A stretch of DNA of 64,000 nucleotides from Streptomyces shenzhenensis (lineage in GTDB: Bacteria > Actinomycetota > Actinomycetes > Streptomycetales > Streptomycetaceae), in the NCBI RefSeq assembly GCF_003688995.1, contig NZ_PENI01000031.1, positions 1 to 64,000 on the forward strand, given 5' to 3'. Position numbers and translations under genes: made by a program. Positions 43,611 to 54,772 of the stretch are shown here, in pieces. The notes below the pieces were generated by a model that worked only from the letters and a program-made list of their open reading frames with translations, was not told the DNA's origin and made no database searches. How positions within the stretch are numbered: position 1 is the stretch's first letter; each line of letters starts with the position of its first letter.

Positions 43611-44169
43611 ACCGCCGACGACGCCCGACCCGACACCGGCGTGCCTGGCACGACCGCGGGTGGGGACGCCGATGACGGCCGTGGCGCGACGACCTTGATC
43701 GTCGGCGCCTGTCCACTGCGCGGCGAGATCAGCAGCCGACTGCCGGTCTGCACGCCGCGCGAGTGGTCCGACCGGCCCGGCGGCGAGGCCTCGGCCCGGT
43801 GGGTCGTCCAGCGGGACCCGGTGGTCGGCGACGCGCTGCGGCTGCTGCACGCCGAGCCGGCGGCGCCCTGGACGGTCGCCGTGCCGGCCGAGCGCAGGCA
43901 GACCTCCTGGCCGAGCAGAAGGCCGCAACCGTCGCGGACACGAGCGAGTTCCGGCGACCGCCACCCCTTCCTCCCCGGGCCGCTCGGCCCAGGTGGCGTG
44001 TTCGGTGGCCTGGTGGGCGGGCGTTACCGTGGTCGGCGGCCGCTCGATCGCCATCGGCTCGGTAGCCGAAGGCCCTTCGTCGGACAGGTCGGGTGGGGCC
44101 GCGGGTGCATGGCCGAGGGTGGCCCGGGCTTGTCAATGATGAACGGCATGTTCCAACTCCCCGGTACTT
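43611..44169. other. 559-base stretch between convergent operons
   Basis: Apart from an AraC-like fragment (43689-43904) there is no supported gene. The right half (43905-44169) shows only shadow frames and no clear hairpin. Confidence 0.4.
43689..43904 (+). pseudogene. AraC-family (cupin_6) regulator fragment
   Basis: The forward frame reads TTLIVGACPLRGEISSRLPV then ARWVVQRDPVVGDALRLLHA followed by EPAAPWTVAVPAERRQTS. This is the junction of the cupin sensor and the first helix-turn-helix of AraC regulators. The start, part of the sensor and the second HTH are absent. Confidence 0.5.
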
Positions 44170-45854
<1,685 letters not shown>

Positions 45855-45858
<4 letters not shown>

Positions 45859-46778
45859 CGCTGCCGGGACCATTCGCCGTCCAGCGCCCTTGCGATGCGG
45901 TTGGTGGCCAGCACGGTCGCGGCGATCGCCAGGCCGGGCAGTGCGGTCAACCACCAGGCGTTGGCGAGGTAGTTGCGGCCGTCGGAGATCAACGTCCCCC
46001 ACTCGGGGGCCGGCGGTGGCGCGCCGTAGCCGAGGAAGCTCAGCGCCGACACGGCCAGGATCGAGGAGCCGAAGTCCAGGGTGGCCAGGACGATCACCGG
46101 GCCGGCGGCGTTGGGCAGGACGTGCCGGCCCAGCACCGAGTACCAGCGGGCCCCGCAGGAGCGTGACGCCTCCACGAACACCGCCAGCCGCACCCGGAGC
46201 ACCTCGGCGCGGGCCACCCGGGCGAACCCGGCGACGCTGGCGATGCCGACCGCGACGGCCACCTTCACCGTCCCGTACCCGAGCGCGGTGACGAGGGCCA
46301 GCGACAGGAACAGCGCGGGGATGGAGAGGAGGACGTCGACGAAGCGCATCAGCACGTCGTCCACCCAGCGCCCCACGAACCCGGCGACCACACCGAGCAG
46401 TCCGCCGAGCACGAACGCGACCAGGACCGCGATCAGCGTGGCCTGGAGGGACAGGTGGGCGCCGTGCACCACACGGGAGAACACATCGCGTCCCAGTTCG
46501 TCGGTGCCGAACCAGTGACTGCCGCTCGGGCCGCGGAAGTTCTGCGACGGCACCCCCTTCAGCGGGTCCTGCGAGGTGAACAGGCCCGGCCAGAACGAGG
46601 CCAGCACCACCAGCACGAGGACGCCGGCCGACAGCAGCAGACCGGGGCGGCGCAGCAGGAAGCGCAGCACCCGCCGTGCGTCGGCACGGCGGCCCGGCTC
46701 CGGGGCGGATCCCGCCTCGACCGGCCGGGCGAGGCCGAGGGCGGCCTTGCCCGGGTCGTCGACAAGGCTCTGACTCAT
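45855..46778 (-). CDS. ABC importer permease, DppC type
   Basis: 307 residues. A basic N-terminus and first helix (LLLSAGVLVLVVLASFWPG) lead to HWFGTDELGRDVFSRVVHGA, the DppC hallmark. The permease loop EASRSCGARWYSVLGRHVLP and further helices follow. It ends ALDGEWSRQR. Start and stop overlap the neighbouring genes (ATGA on both sides), so translation is coupled along the operon. Confidence 0.9.
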
Positions 46779-47734
46779 GCGAAGCTCGCCCTTCTGTCCG
46801 AGGCCACCACGATCCGCGGGTCCAGCAGCGGATAGAGGAGATCGACGACCAGGTTCGTCGCCACGAAGATCAGCGCCCCGAACACCACCACTCCTTGGAC
46901 CAGCGGGATGTCCTGGGCGGTGACCGCCGCCGCGGTCACCCGGCCGAGGCCGTCGCGGGAGAACACCGTCTCGACGACCACCGAACCGGCGATCAGCTGC
47001 CCGACCAGCAGGCCGACGACCGTCAGCGCGGGCAGCGACGCGTTGCGCAGCGCGTGCCGCAGATGCACCCGCCACCGGCCGGCGCCCTTGGCTCTCGCGG
47101 TCTCCGTATAGGCCTGGTCCAGCGCGGTGAGCAGGCTCTTGGCCAGCACCTGGGCGATCTGCGCGCCGGTCGGGACCGCCAGCGTCAGCGCCGGCAGAAC
47201 CAGGCCGCGCAGCCCGTCGTTGCCGAACGCCGGGAACCAGTGCAGCCGGAAGGAGAACGCCTCCACGAGCAGCAGCCCCACCCAGAACGTCGGAACCGAC
47301 ACCCCCAGCGGTGGCTGCGACAGCAACAGCTGCCGCAGCCACCGCTGGGAGGTGTAGGTGGCCACCACCGCGAGGCCGCCGCCGAGCAGGACCGCGAGCA
47401 GCAGCGCGGCACCGGTCAGCAGGAGTGTCTGCGGCAGCGCGTCGATCAGGACGGAGGTCACCGGGCGGCCCGTGGAGACCGTGTCGCCGAAGTCCCCGCG
47501 TACCGCCCGGCCGAGGTACTCGGTGTACTGCACCAGCACGGGCTTATCGAAGCCGTACTCGTGCCGCAGCGCGGCGAGTTGGGCCGGGTCGACCTGCCCC
47601 GAGTCCATTCCGGCACCGGCCATCGCGGTGACCGGGTCACCGGGCAGGTAGTCCAGCACCAGGAACGACACCGTGTAGGCCGCCCACAGCACTCCGACGG
47701 CCTGTGCCACGCGTTTGACCACATAGCGGCGCAT
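46775..47734 (-). CDS. ABC importer permease, DppB type
   Basis: 319 residues starting MRRYVVKRVAQAVGVLWA, the usual DppB N-terminus, with LVLDYLPGDPV in the first external loop. The EAA-type loop is AYTETARAKGAGRWRVHLRHA and further helices such as VVGLLVGQLIAGSVVVE follow. It pairs with the DppC-type protein to form the pore. Three bases separate its start from the upstream stop. Confidence 0.9.
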   Translation of the reverse strand: MRRYVVKRVAQAVGVLWAAYTVSFLVLDYLPGDPVTAMAGAGMDSGQVDPAQLAALRHEYGFDKPVLVQYTEYLGRAVRGDFGDTVSTGRPVTSVLIDALPQTLLLTGAALLLAVLLGGGLAVVATYTSQRWLRQLLLSQPPLGVSVPTFWVGLLLVEAFSFRLHWFPAFGNDGLRGLVLPALTLAVPTGAQIAQVLAKSLLTALDQAYTETARAKGAGRWRVHLRHALRNASLPALTVVGLLVGQLIAGSVVVETVFSRDGLGRVTAAAVTAQDIPLVQGVVVFGALIFVATNLVVDLLYPLLDPRIVVASDRRASFA

Positions 47735-47737
47735 GCG

Positions 47738-49375
47738 CTAGCCGATCCAGGTGTCGTGGAGCCGGATCCGGCTGCCCGAGTCGAAGTCGAGGTTGTGCAC
47801 CTTCTTCGACAGGCCCAGCTGGGTCTGGAGCTCCACCACCGGTGCGTAGTACGCGTTGCGTACGAGCAACTTCTGCGCCTCGCTCACCAGTTGCCCGCGT
47901 TTCGCGGGATCCGTGGTCGCGGCCTGCGCGGACAGTGCCGTGTCCAGGGAACTGCTCGGCAGGCGGTAGAAGTTGGCCAGCCGGGTGGAGAAGGAGTTGC
48001 GCAGGATGTCCGGGTCGGAGCGGGTCACGTTCCCCCACACCACGTCGAAGTCACCCGCCTGGAGCGTCGTGGAGAACTGGCTGACCTGACTCTGCTTGAG
48101 CGCCACGTCGAACCCCACGGCCTTGAGCTGTTGCTGAACCAGTTCCAGGGCGGGCTGGTTGGTGGCCGCGTTGGGGAACCAGGTGATGGTCAGGCTCAGC
48201 CTCTTGCCGTCCTTGGCGCGGATGCCGTCGCCGCCCGTCCTCCAACCGGCCGAGTCCAGCAGTGACTTCGCCCTGGCCGCGTCGAAGGCGAGGTCCGCGG
48301 CGAGGTTCGTGTAGTCGGGTGTGGTGTGCGCCAGGACGCTGGTCGCCGGCTGGGTGCCGGTCGGGAACACCGTGTCGGCGATCTGCCGCCGGTCGATCGC
48401 GGACAGGATCGCCTGACGCACCTTCGTGTCCTTCAGGACGGGACGCGCGTGGTTGAACCCGAGGCCGAACACCACGCCGGGGTTGGCCCGGTGCTGGAGG
48501 GTGACCTGGCCGCCCTTGAGCGCCGCCTCGTTGGCCTTGCCGACGCTGCTGATCGCGTCCACCTGGCCGGACTGGAGACCGCCGGCCCGGACACCCGCCT
48601 CGGGCACGACCTTGAACACCAGCTTGTCCAGGTAGGCGTCGCCCTTCTTGGACCACAGCGAGGAACCCCAGTCGTACCCGGTGCGCTTGGCCAGGGTGAT
48701 CGACTGGTTCTGCACGTACTGATCCAGCACGAACGGCCCGGACCCGGTCACGCCGTCGCTGCACTTCTGCTGCGGGGTCCTGTGCACGCTGGCCGATGAC
48801 TCGATGCCCAGCGTGTGCGTCGATGTCGCCTGGAGGAACTGGGCGTTGGGCTCCTTGAACGTCACCTTGACCGTGAGCGGGTCGACCACGGTGGTGTTCT
48901 CGACGCCGCTCAGGTAGCCCTGGGCGAGTGTCCCCAGGGCGCCGAGCTTCGGCACCGCGTCGAAGTTGTCCTTGACCACCTGCGCGGTCAGTTCGGAGCC
49001 GTCGCTGAAGGTCACACCCGACCGCAGACGGAACGTGAACGATGTCGCGGCGGCGTTGATGTCCCAGCTCTTCGCCAGCCACGGCACGATCTTGCCGGTC
49101 TCGGGGTCCTGGTCGGTCAGGGAGTCCACGATCTGGCGCACCGAGTAGATGGTGTCGTTGCTGCCGACCTGCTGCGGATCCACGCATCCGACGTCCGAGC
49201 CCACCGTGAAGGTCAAGGTGCCGCCGGACTTCGCCTGGCCGCTGCCGCTGCCGCTGCCGCTGCCGGTGTCGGGGCCGTCGCCGCTCGACCCGCAGGCGGT
49301 CAGCAGAACACTGGTGGTCACAAGGGCGGTCAGGGACGCCCATCGGGAACGTCTGAAATCCGGAAGTGCTGTCAC
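47738..49375 (-). CDS. ABC importer substrate-binding lipoprotein (SBP_bac_5)
   Basis: 545 residues from a GTG at 49375, nine bases after AGGAGAA. Lipoprotein signal with lipobox LTAC (Cys28) and a Gly/Ser linker (SGSGSGSG). The dipeptide-binding fold follows: TLTFTVGSDVGCVDPQQ, KIVPWLAKSWDIN, TFRLRSGVTFSDGSELTAQ and VRQAILSAIDRRQIADTV. These proteins bind peptides, nickel chelates or other small molecules. A cysteine-type leader ORF lies 211 bases upstream, so the cargo may be sulfur-related, perhaps glutathione-like (inference). Confidence 0.88.
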   Translation of the reverse strand: MTALPDFRRSRWASLTALVTTSVLLTACGSSGDGPDTGSGSGSGSGQAKSGGTLTFTVGSDVGCVDPQQVGSNDTIYSVRQIVDSLTDQDPETGKIVPWLAKSWDINAAATSFTFRLRSGVTFSDGSELTAQVVKDNFDAVPKLGALGTLAQGYLSGVENTTVVDPLTVKVTFKEPNAQFLQATSTHTLGIESSASVHRTPQQKCSDGVTGSGPFVLDQYVQNQSITLAKRTGYDWGSSLWSKKGDAYLDKLVFKVVPEAGVRAGGLQSGQVDAISSVGKANEAALKGGQVTLQHRANPGVVFGLGFNHARPVLKDTKVRQAILSAIDRRQIADTVFPTGTQPATSVLAHTTPDYTNLAADLAFDAARAKSLLDSAGWRTGGDGIRAKDGKRLSLTITWFPNAATNQPALELVQQQLKAVGFDVALKQSQVSQFSTTLQAGDFDVVWGNVTRSDPDILRNSFSTRLANFYRLPSSSLDTALSAQAATTDPAKRGQLVSEAQKLLVRNAYYAPVVELQTQLGLSKKVHNLDFDSGSRIRLHDTWIG

Positions 49376-49585
49376 GGAGGGGCTTCTCCTAGTCGTGTCA
49401 CCAGGCACGGGTGCCGTGCCGGGCACGGCCGCGCATGGACATGCGACCCCGGCCGGCGTGACACCGGCGGCGGGGGAGCGCTGTACTGACGTGGGTCAGG
49501 GGGACGACACCGAGAGCGGTGGCGAGGGAAGGGCACGGGGGAGCCGTGGCCGGTGACGGACGTCAGCCGGCAAGAGGCAGGCTCG

Positions 49586-49702
49586 TCAGGCCTGACAGAG
49601 GCAGCTGGTCGAGCGCTTCAGGTCGATGTGGCGCCGGCGTGAGAGCCGGGAGAACACCGTGGTGCCGGCGAAGGAGGCGGTCGGGTCACCGTTGTGCCGC
49701 AT
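49586..49702 (-). CDS. leader peptide of the Dpp-type importer
   Basis: A 38-codon ORF starts at an ATG seven bases after GGGGAGG. The peptide has SRLSRRRHIDLKRSTSCLC close to its end (CLCQA). It shares the RRxH(L/I)DL motif and terminal Cys codons with the leader at 37301-37417, though the sequences otherwise differ. It lies alone in an 880-base gap upstream of the importer lipoprotein. Cys-codon-dependent attenuation is the likely role. Confidence 0.6.
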   Translation of the reverse strand: MRHNGDPTASFAGTTVFSRLSRRRHIDLKRSTSCLCQA

Positions 49703-50256
49703 GCCTGTCCTCCCCGTCTCCGGCCCCGGTCATGGAGCCACGCGCTTGCGGGATTCGTCGGTGATCCCGCCGGGCCTTTACCTGGAGCACCCACCGCGCG
49801 GGAGGGTTGCCGGTCAACGAGCCAGGGCTTGACGCTGACACTCGATGCCGGTCGCGATGCTACGGAGCGGTCCTGTCGTACGTCAATGCCTGAACCAGCA
49901 GCCCCGTTCGCGAGGCAGGGCCGTCTCAGGTGCCGGGACGCCCGGTGGACGCCCACCCGGCCGTGTGCTTTGATCCGGCCATGGAGACCGCAGGTCAGGC
50001 ATGCACCGTGCTGCTCGACCCGTTCTGGGTGGGCCGCCGCGCCGATCAGTTCGACCAGACCTGTCGCTGAACACTCGTCCCCCTCTGCGCCCGCGCACCG
50101 GCATGCCCTCACGCGGATCAGGACCGGCATCGCCGGCCGCCCCAGTGGCCAACACACCGTGCGGCCCTCCTCGCGCCCGCCCCGGCCGAGCATGCGCTCA
50201 CGGTGCGCCGCGTACGTCACGACGTAGCCATATGACAGATCACCGGAAAGAGCCGC
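49703..50256. other. 554-base divergent promoter region
   Basis: It separates the leader/Dpp operon from the forward MFS gene. Only short shadow frames were found. The right end holds the GGAAAGAG ribosome binding site of the MFS gene. Confidence 0.4.
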
Positions 50257-51588
50257 ATGGTCGTCAACAGCACCGCACCCAATGGGGTGTTCGCCGCGCT
50301 GCGGGACCGGGACTACCGGATCTACTGGAGCACAGGCCTGGTGTCCAACATCGGCAGCGCCATGCAGGGCGTCGCGCTGGACTGGTTCGTGCTGACCCGC
50401 ACGCACAGCGGTACCGCGCTCGGCTGGGTCGTCGGCCTCCAGTTCGCCCCGGTGCTGCTGTTCGGCCTGTGGGGCGGGGTCGTCGCCGATCGCTACGACC
50501 GGCGGACGCTGCTGCTGTGGACTCAGGCGCTCTACGCGGCGCAGGCCCTTCTCCTGACGGTCATGGTGGTCTTGGGGCATGCCCCGCTGTGGCTGCTGTA
50601 CGTGCTGTCGTTCGCATTGGGCTGCGTGTTCACGGTGGAGAATCCGGCGCGGCTTTCCTTTGTCACGGAGCTGGTCGGCAAGGCGCTCATCCCGAAGGCG
50701 GCGGGCCTGAACATCCTGTCCCTGAACGCCGCCCGCCTGATCGGACCGGCGGTCGCGGGCGTGCTGATCGGGGCGATCGGCACCGGTTGGGTCTTCGCCA
50801 TCAACGCCGTGTCCTTCGGCGCCGTCCTCGCGGGCCTGGCGTTCGTCCGGCCGAGGCCGAAGGAGACACCGGCCGCGGCACGGCCCCCGTGGACGGGAGC
50901 CGGAGCGGAGGGGCTGCGCTATGTGGCCGCCCGGCCCGAACTCGTCGGCGTGTTCACGATCTTCGGCCTGGTCGCGACCTTCGCGGTGAACTTCCCCACC
51001 ACCCTGACGCTGTTCGCCGGGCGTGTCTTCGACGTCGGATCGCGCGGACTCGGTTTCATGAACACCGCGTTGGCCGTCGGCACGGTCGTCGGCACGATCG
51101 CCGCCACCCGTGGTGTCTCGCCACGGGTGCGTACGGTCGTCATCGGCGCGGTGCTGTTCGGCGGTTTCGAGGCGCTGGCCGCGCTCATGCCCTCGTACCC
51201 CGCGTTCCTCGCACTGCTGCTGCCCGCCGGTTTCACGCTGATGACGCTCAACACGGCCGTCAGCGCCTTCGTCCAGTCGGAGGTCAGTGACGCCATGCGC
51301 GGCCGGGTGATGGCGGTCTACACGGTGGTCTCCATGGGCGGCAGCCCGGTCGGCGGCCCCGTGATCGGCTGGATCTCCCAGCACGCGGGGGTGCGCTGGG
51401 GGCTGGCCACGGGCGCCGTGATCGCCGTGGTGGCCGCAGTCACCGTGGCGCTGTGGCTGACACGCGCCTCACCCTCGGCGCTCGCCCCGGCCGCGTCACC
51501 GATCTCCCGGTCCGCAGCGGCCCGCCGCCCCACCTCACCGACCGCACACCGGCATCCGACGTCCACAGAAGGAACTCCCCATGACTGA
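50257..51588 (+). CDS. MFS transporter, enterobactin-exporter (EntS/MFS_3) type
   Basis: 443 residues. It starts FAALRDRDYRIYWSTGLVSN as MFS_3 proteins do. Loop GGVVADRYDRRTLLLWTQAL is motif A, and ENPARLSFVTELVGKALIPKA then LNAARLIGPAVAGVLIGAIG are hallmark segments. About twelve helices. The C-terminal 45 residues are Ala/Ser/Pro-rich and outside the membrane. Probably an exporter in the cytoplasmic membrane. Its stop overlaps the ATG of a decayed monooxygenase gene (ATGA-like coupling), so the two once formed an operon. Confidence 0.87.
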   Translation: MVVNSTAPNGVFAALRDRDYRIYWSTGLVSNIGSAMQGVALDWFVLTRTHSGTALGWVVGLQFAPVLLFGLWGGVVADRYDRRTLLLWTQALYAAQALLLTVMVVLGHAPLWLLYVLSFALGCVFTVENPARLSFVTELVGKALIPKAAGLNILSLNAARLIGPAVAGVLIGAIGTGWVFAINAVSFGAVLAGLAFVRPRPKETPAAARPPWTGAGAEGLRYVAARPELVGVFTIFGLVATFAVNFPTTLTLFAGRVFDVGSRGLGFMNTALAVGTVVGTIAATRGVSPRVRTVVIGAVLFGGFEALAALMPSYPAFLALLLPAGFTLMTLNTAVSAFVQSEVSDAMRGRVMAVYTVVSMGGSPVGGPVIGWISQHAGVRWGLATGAVIAVVAAVTVALWLTRASPSALAPAASPISRSAAARRPTSPTAHRHPTSTEGTPHD

Positions 51589-51934
51589 CCGCCACACCGG
51601 GCTGCCGGGCCTGCACCTCGGCCCTCATTCGTAAGTGACGTGAGCTGCCGGCCGAACACGGCCTGTCGATACGCCAGTTGGTGCTCGACGTGGCTCCGGG
51701 GCATCCGTCGTTCGTCGGCACACCGACGGCCGTCGCCGACGAATGGACCCGCGATGTCACCGCCGCGCCGTCGTCGGCTTCACCATCGTGCCGCACCTGC
51801 TCCCGTCGTCGGTCACCGACATCGTGGACAAGCGGGTCCCGGATCTCCAGAGCCGCGGTGTGCACCGCACCGAGTACTCGGGCAACACCCTGCGCGCGAC
51901 CACCTGGAACTGCCGCCGCGCAGGACGACTGAGC
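51581..51934 (+). pseudogene. NtaA/DszA-type FMN monooxygenase, collapsed by deletion and frameshift
   Basis: An ATG at 51581 follows AGAAGGAA and opens MTDRHTGLPGLHLGPHS before a stop. Next come frames matching only the C-terminus of this enzyme family: LDVAPGHPSFVGTPTAVADEW in one frame, then VVGFTIVPHLLPSSVTDIVD and PDLQSRGVHRTEYSGNTLR in another. Most of the barrel (about 350 residues) has been deleted. The intact paralog is at 40624-42000. Confidence 0.65.
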
Positions 51935-52011
51935 GGAGGGAAGGCCGCCGGCCGGCGCCGTCACTCGATCGGCCGGCGGCCGTGCTCCGGACCCTCCTTG
52001 CCTGCGGGGGA

Positions 52012-52836
52012 TCAGGAGCCGCCGCGCTCGCGGGGGATCTTCTGGCCGGTCTCGATCGCCACCGGCAGCCGGTTCTCCGTCGGCGGCAGCGGGCAGGTGG
52101 CCAGGTCCGTGTAGGCGCACGGCAGATTCGCCGCGCGGTTGAAGTCCAGTACGACCGTGCCGTCGGCGGCGGGCGCGTCCACAGCCAGGGCCCGGTTGGC
52201 GGCGTAGGTGGTGACCCCGGAGGTCGCGTCGGTGAACAGCACCATCAGCCGGCCCGGACCGCGCCCCGGGAAGGCGGTCAGGGACAACCTGCGCCCCTCC
52301 AGCTCGAACTCGATCCTGCCCGGGGCGTCGTAGACATGCTCAAGGCCCTCGACCGCGGCGCCCACGGTGGTCGGCCGCGGCTCGTCGAAGGGGAGGTAAC
52401 GGCCCGGCACGGCCCAGCGCGGATGGGGCGCGTAGGCGGGCGTCCCGGTGAAGGCGGCACGCAACGGCGCGTCCGGGTGCCGGGGACGCACGATGTCGTG
52501 TCCACCGCGCTTGGCGACCTCGATCACGGCGTCTCCCCAGACCGCGTCGACACCGCCGCGCTCGGGAAGCACGCCGAAGCGGTGCTCGCCCCGCACCGGC
52601 GTGCCCTGGACGACCAGTTCCTCGCCGTCGTCGAGGGTGACGACGACCCCGTCGCGGCCGGTACGCCAGGCGCCGGGGGCGTCGGGGAAGCGCTGCGGGC
52701 GGTCGTCTAGCCAGTGCAGGCCGGTGATCGCCAAGAATCCGTGCGGGTCGGCGAGCCGGGCCTCCTGGGCGCGGTGCCAGTCCAGCCATTCCTCGGTGAA
52801 GGCTTGCAGTTCCGTCGGGGTGACCTCGGTGGTCAT
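52012..52836 (-). CDS. DUF1684 family protein
   Basis: 274 residues. Blocks are FTEEWLDWHRAQEARLADPH, GFLAITGLHWLDD, PRWAVPGRYLPFDEP, GRRLSLTAFPGRGPGRLMVLF, DATSGVTTYAANRAL and VLDFNRAANLPCAYTDLATC followed by PLPPTENRLPVAIE. These are the conserved stretches of DUF1684 proteins, cytosolic, of unproven activity. CAYTDLATCPLPP is invariant in the family. GAAGGAGC precedes the ATG. It is next to an LLM oxidoreductase in the same direction. Confidence 0.82.
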   Translation of the reverse strand: MTTEVTPTELQAFTEEWLDWHRAQEARLADPHGFLAITGLHWLDDRPQRFPDAPGAWRTGRDGVVVTLDDGEELVVQGTPVRGEHRFGVLPERGGVDAVWGDAVIEVAKRGGHDIVRPRHPDAPLRAAFTGTPAYAPHPRWAVPGRYLPFDEPRPTTVGAAVEGLEHVYDAPGRIEFELEGRRLSLTAFPGRGPGRLMVLFTDATSGVTTYAANRALAVDAPAADGTVVLDFNRAANLPCAYTDLATCPLPPTENRLPVAIETGQKIPRERGGS

Positions 52837-52916
52837 GGGTGCTCCTTCGTCCCGCGAGGCTCGGCCTCGCCATGGTGTACGGGCATGTATCCGATCGGCG
52901 GCCTGCCGTAGCGCAC

Positions 52917-53840
52917 TCAGCCGGCCAGTTCGCCGAGGAGTGCCCAGGTGCGCCGCCGGTCTGCTTCTCCAGCGATCTCGGTGCCCGAGAAGACGACCTC
53001 GCTGGCCCCGGCGTCCCGGTAGCGCCGTGTCTCGGCGGCGACCGTCCTCTCGTCGCCGATCACGGCCACGTCGGCGGCCCGTCGGCCGCCGGAGAGTTCG
53101 ATGACCCGTGCGTAGGACGGGATCTGTTCGTAGAACGCCAGCTGCTCAGCGACCTTCGTCCGCACCGTCTCCACGTCGTCCGTGACCACGCCGGACACCA
53201 GGGCCACGATCCGGGGTGCGGGGCGGCCGGCGGCCTCGGCCGCGGCGGTCAGGGCCGGAACGATGTGTTCCGCCAGAGCGCGCGGTCCGGCCAGATAGGG
53301 GAGGATCCCGTCCGCCAGCTCACCGCTGACGCGCAGCGACTGCGGCCCCATCGCGGCGACCAGCAGGGGAACACCGTTCTCGGCACCCGGTACGCGCGCG
53401 GGAAACGGCGTGGCGGCGGTGAGCAGCTCTCCGTGGAAGTCGGCCGTACCGGTCTGCGTCAACTGCCGCAGGGCGGTGAGGAATTCACGCAGCAGGGCGA
53501 TGGGCCGTGCGAAGGGCAGGCCGAAGCCGGTTTCCGTCAGCAGCTTGGTGCCCAGAGCCAGGCCGAGATGGTAGCGGCCGTGGGTGGCGGCCTGCGCGGT
53601 CTGGGCCTGGCTGGAGACGAGCAGTGGGTGCCGGCCGAAGACGGGGATCGCGGAGGTGCCGACGTGCAGTCCGGGTACCTCGCGGCCGACGATCGCCGCG
53701 AGCTGGGGTGAGTCGGCGTCGAAGGTCTGGCCGAACCAGGCCGACCGCAGCCCGGCCGCCGCGGCCTCGCGGGCCAGTTCCACGGTGGCGTCGACCTGGT
53801 TGAGCGTGTCGGATGCGTTGAGCGCTACTCCTACAGTCAT
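52917..53840 (-). CDS. LLM-class F420/FMN-dependent oxidoreductase
   Basis: 307 residues from MTVGVALNASDTLNQVDATV; an ATG at 53873 would add 11 residues and neither start has a strong ribosome binding site. LLM barrel blocks are AAGLRSAWFGQTFDADSPQLAA, TSAIPVFGRHPLLVSSQAQT, GRYHLGLALGTKL and PLLVAAMGPQSLRVSGELAD. The protein resembles the F420-associated group of actinomycetes. Substrate unknown. With the DUF1684 gene it may form a two-gene unit. Confidence 0.8.
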   Translation of the reverse strand: MTVGVALNASDTLNQVDATVELAREAAAAGLRSAWFGQTFDADSPQLAAIVGREVPGLHVGTSAIPVFGRHPLLVSSQAQTAQAATHGRYHLGLALGTKLLTETGFGLPFARPIALLREFLTALRQLTQTGTADFHGELLTAATPFPARVPGAENGVPLLVAAMGPQSLRVSGELADGILPYLAGPRALAEHIVPALTAAAEAAGRPAPRIVALVSGVVTDDVETVRTKVAEQLAFYEQIPSYARVIELSGGRRAADVAVIGDERTVAAETRRYRDAGASEVVFSGTEIAGEADRRRTWALLGELAG

Positions 53841-53980
53841 GCCAGTCAGGACGGTCGGCGGCCGAACCCGCATTCCGGTCCGTGTGTGACAGCTTCTTGT
53901 CAGTCATGTGTACGGGGACGGTTCCGGCGCCGACGATGGAGCCGGCGCTGCCCGTCGGCGGCCTCGCTCGCGGCGGCCCG

Positions 53981-54772
53981 TCACCGTGGATGCATGCCTC
54001 TCCACTGTTGTGCGTAGAGGCGGGTGATGCGCGCACGAACTTCGGGGTTGCGGAGAGTCTCCTGAAGTCCGGCCAGTTCTTCTTCTTTCGTGTTGTCCGA
54101 CGCTTGTCGGAGTGGCTTCGCCATGCGGGATTTGAGCAGTTCGAGCGAACGACGTGGTGCGCGTGCTATGCGGAGGGCGGTGCGCCGGGCGGTTTCCTCG
54201 ACCTGTGCAGCTGGGACCACGCTGAGCCCCGGAACTCGTGCGTGAAGTTCCGCGCCGCGGTAGGGGCGTCCGGTGAACAGCATCTCGGTGCCAAGGAGAT
54301 ACCCCAGCTTTGTGGTGAGGAGCTGTGCGGCTCCCATGGCCGGTACGAAGCCGTAGGACATGAAGTTGGCCGCGTAGCTGGCGTGTTGGTTCAGGACGGG
54401 CAGGTCGGTATAGAGGGCGAAGAGGAATCCCCCGCCGACCGCAGGCCCGCTGACCGCACTGACCACCGGCAGGGGGCACATCAGAGGGCAGCGGATGAAG
54501 GAGAATGCGTCACTGATGGCGGCCCCGTTCTCGGCAAGCAGTTCTTCGGGGGCTGCTCCCGCGCAGAAGGCCGTCGGTAGGCCCGTCACCAGGACCACGC
54601 GTGTTCGCGGGAAGCGCGTGGCCTCGTAGAAGGCGTGCTCGGCGGCTGCTTGGAAGGGCGGGACCATGCGGTTGTGGTTGTCATGGTCGAGGAGCCGAAT
54701 CTCCGCCAAGGGAGGAGTCAGCCACAGTTCGACGCCGGCCTCGGCGAACACGCGGGCGGATGGGGAGGTCAA
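53981..54772 (-). CDS. PksI-like enoyl-CoA hydratase (ECH2, decarboxylase of beta-branching)
   Basis: 263 residues from a TTG that overlaps the preceding stop (TTGA), with AAGGTG upstream. The match to PksI-type ECH2 proteins is strong. AFCAGAAPEELL covers the oxyanion region, and GPAVGGGFLFALYTDL, SYAANFMSYGFVPAMGAAQL and LGTEMLFTGRPYRGAEL follow. In beta-branching cassettes ECH2 decarboxylates the glutaconyl intermediate on the carrier protein to a beta-methyl or methylene branch. Last gene of the operon. Confidence 0.85.
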   Translation of the reverse strand: MTSPSARVFAEAGVELWLTPPLAEIRLLDHDNHNRMVPPFQAAAEHAFYEATRFPRTRVVLVTGLPTAFCAGAAPEELLAENGAAISDAFSFIRCPLMCPLPVVSAVSGPAVGGGFLFALYTDLPVLNQHASYAANFMSYGFVPAMGAAQLLTTKLGYLLGTEMLFTGRPYRGAELHARVPGLSVVPAAQVEETARRTALRIARAPRRSLELLKSRMAKPLRQASDNTKEEELAGLQETLRNPEVRARITRLYAQQWRGMHPR

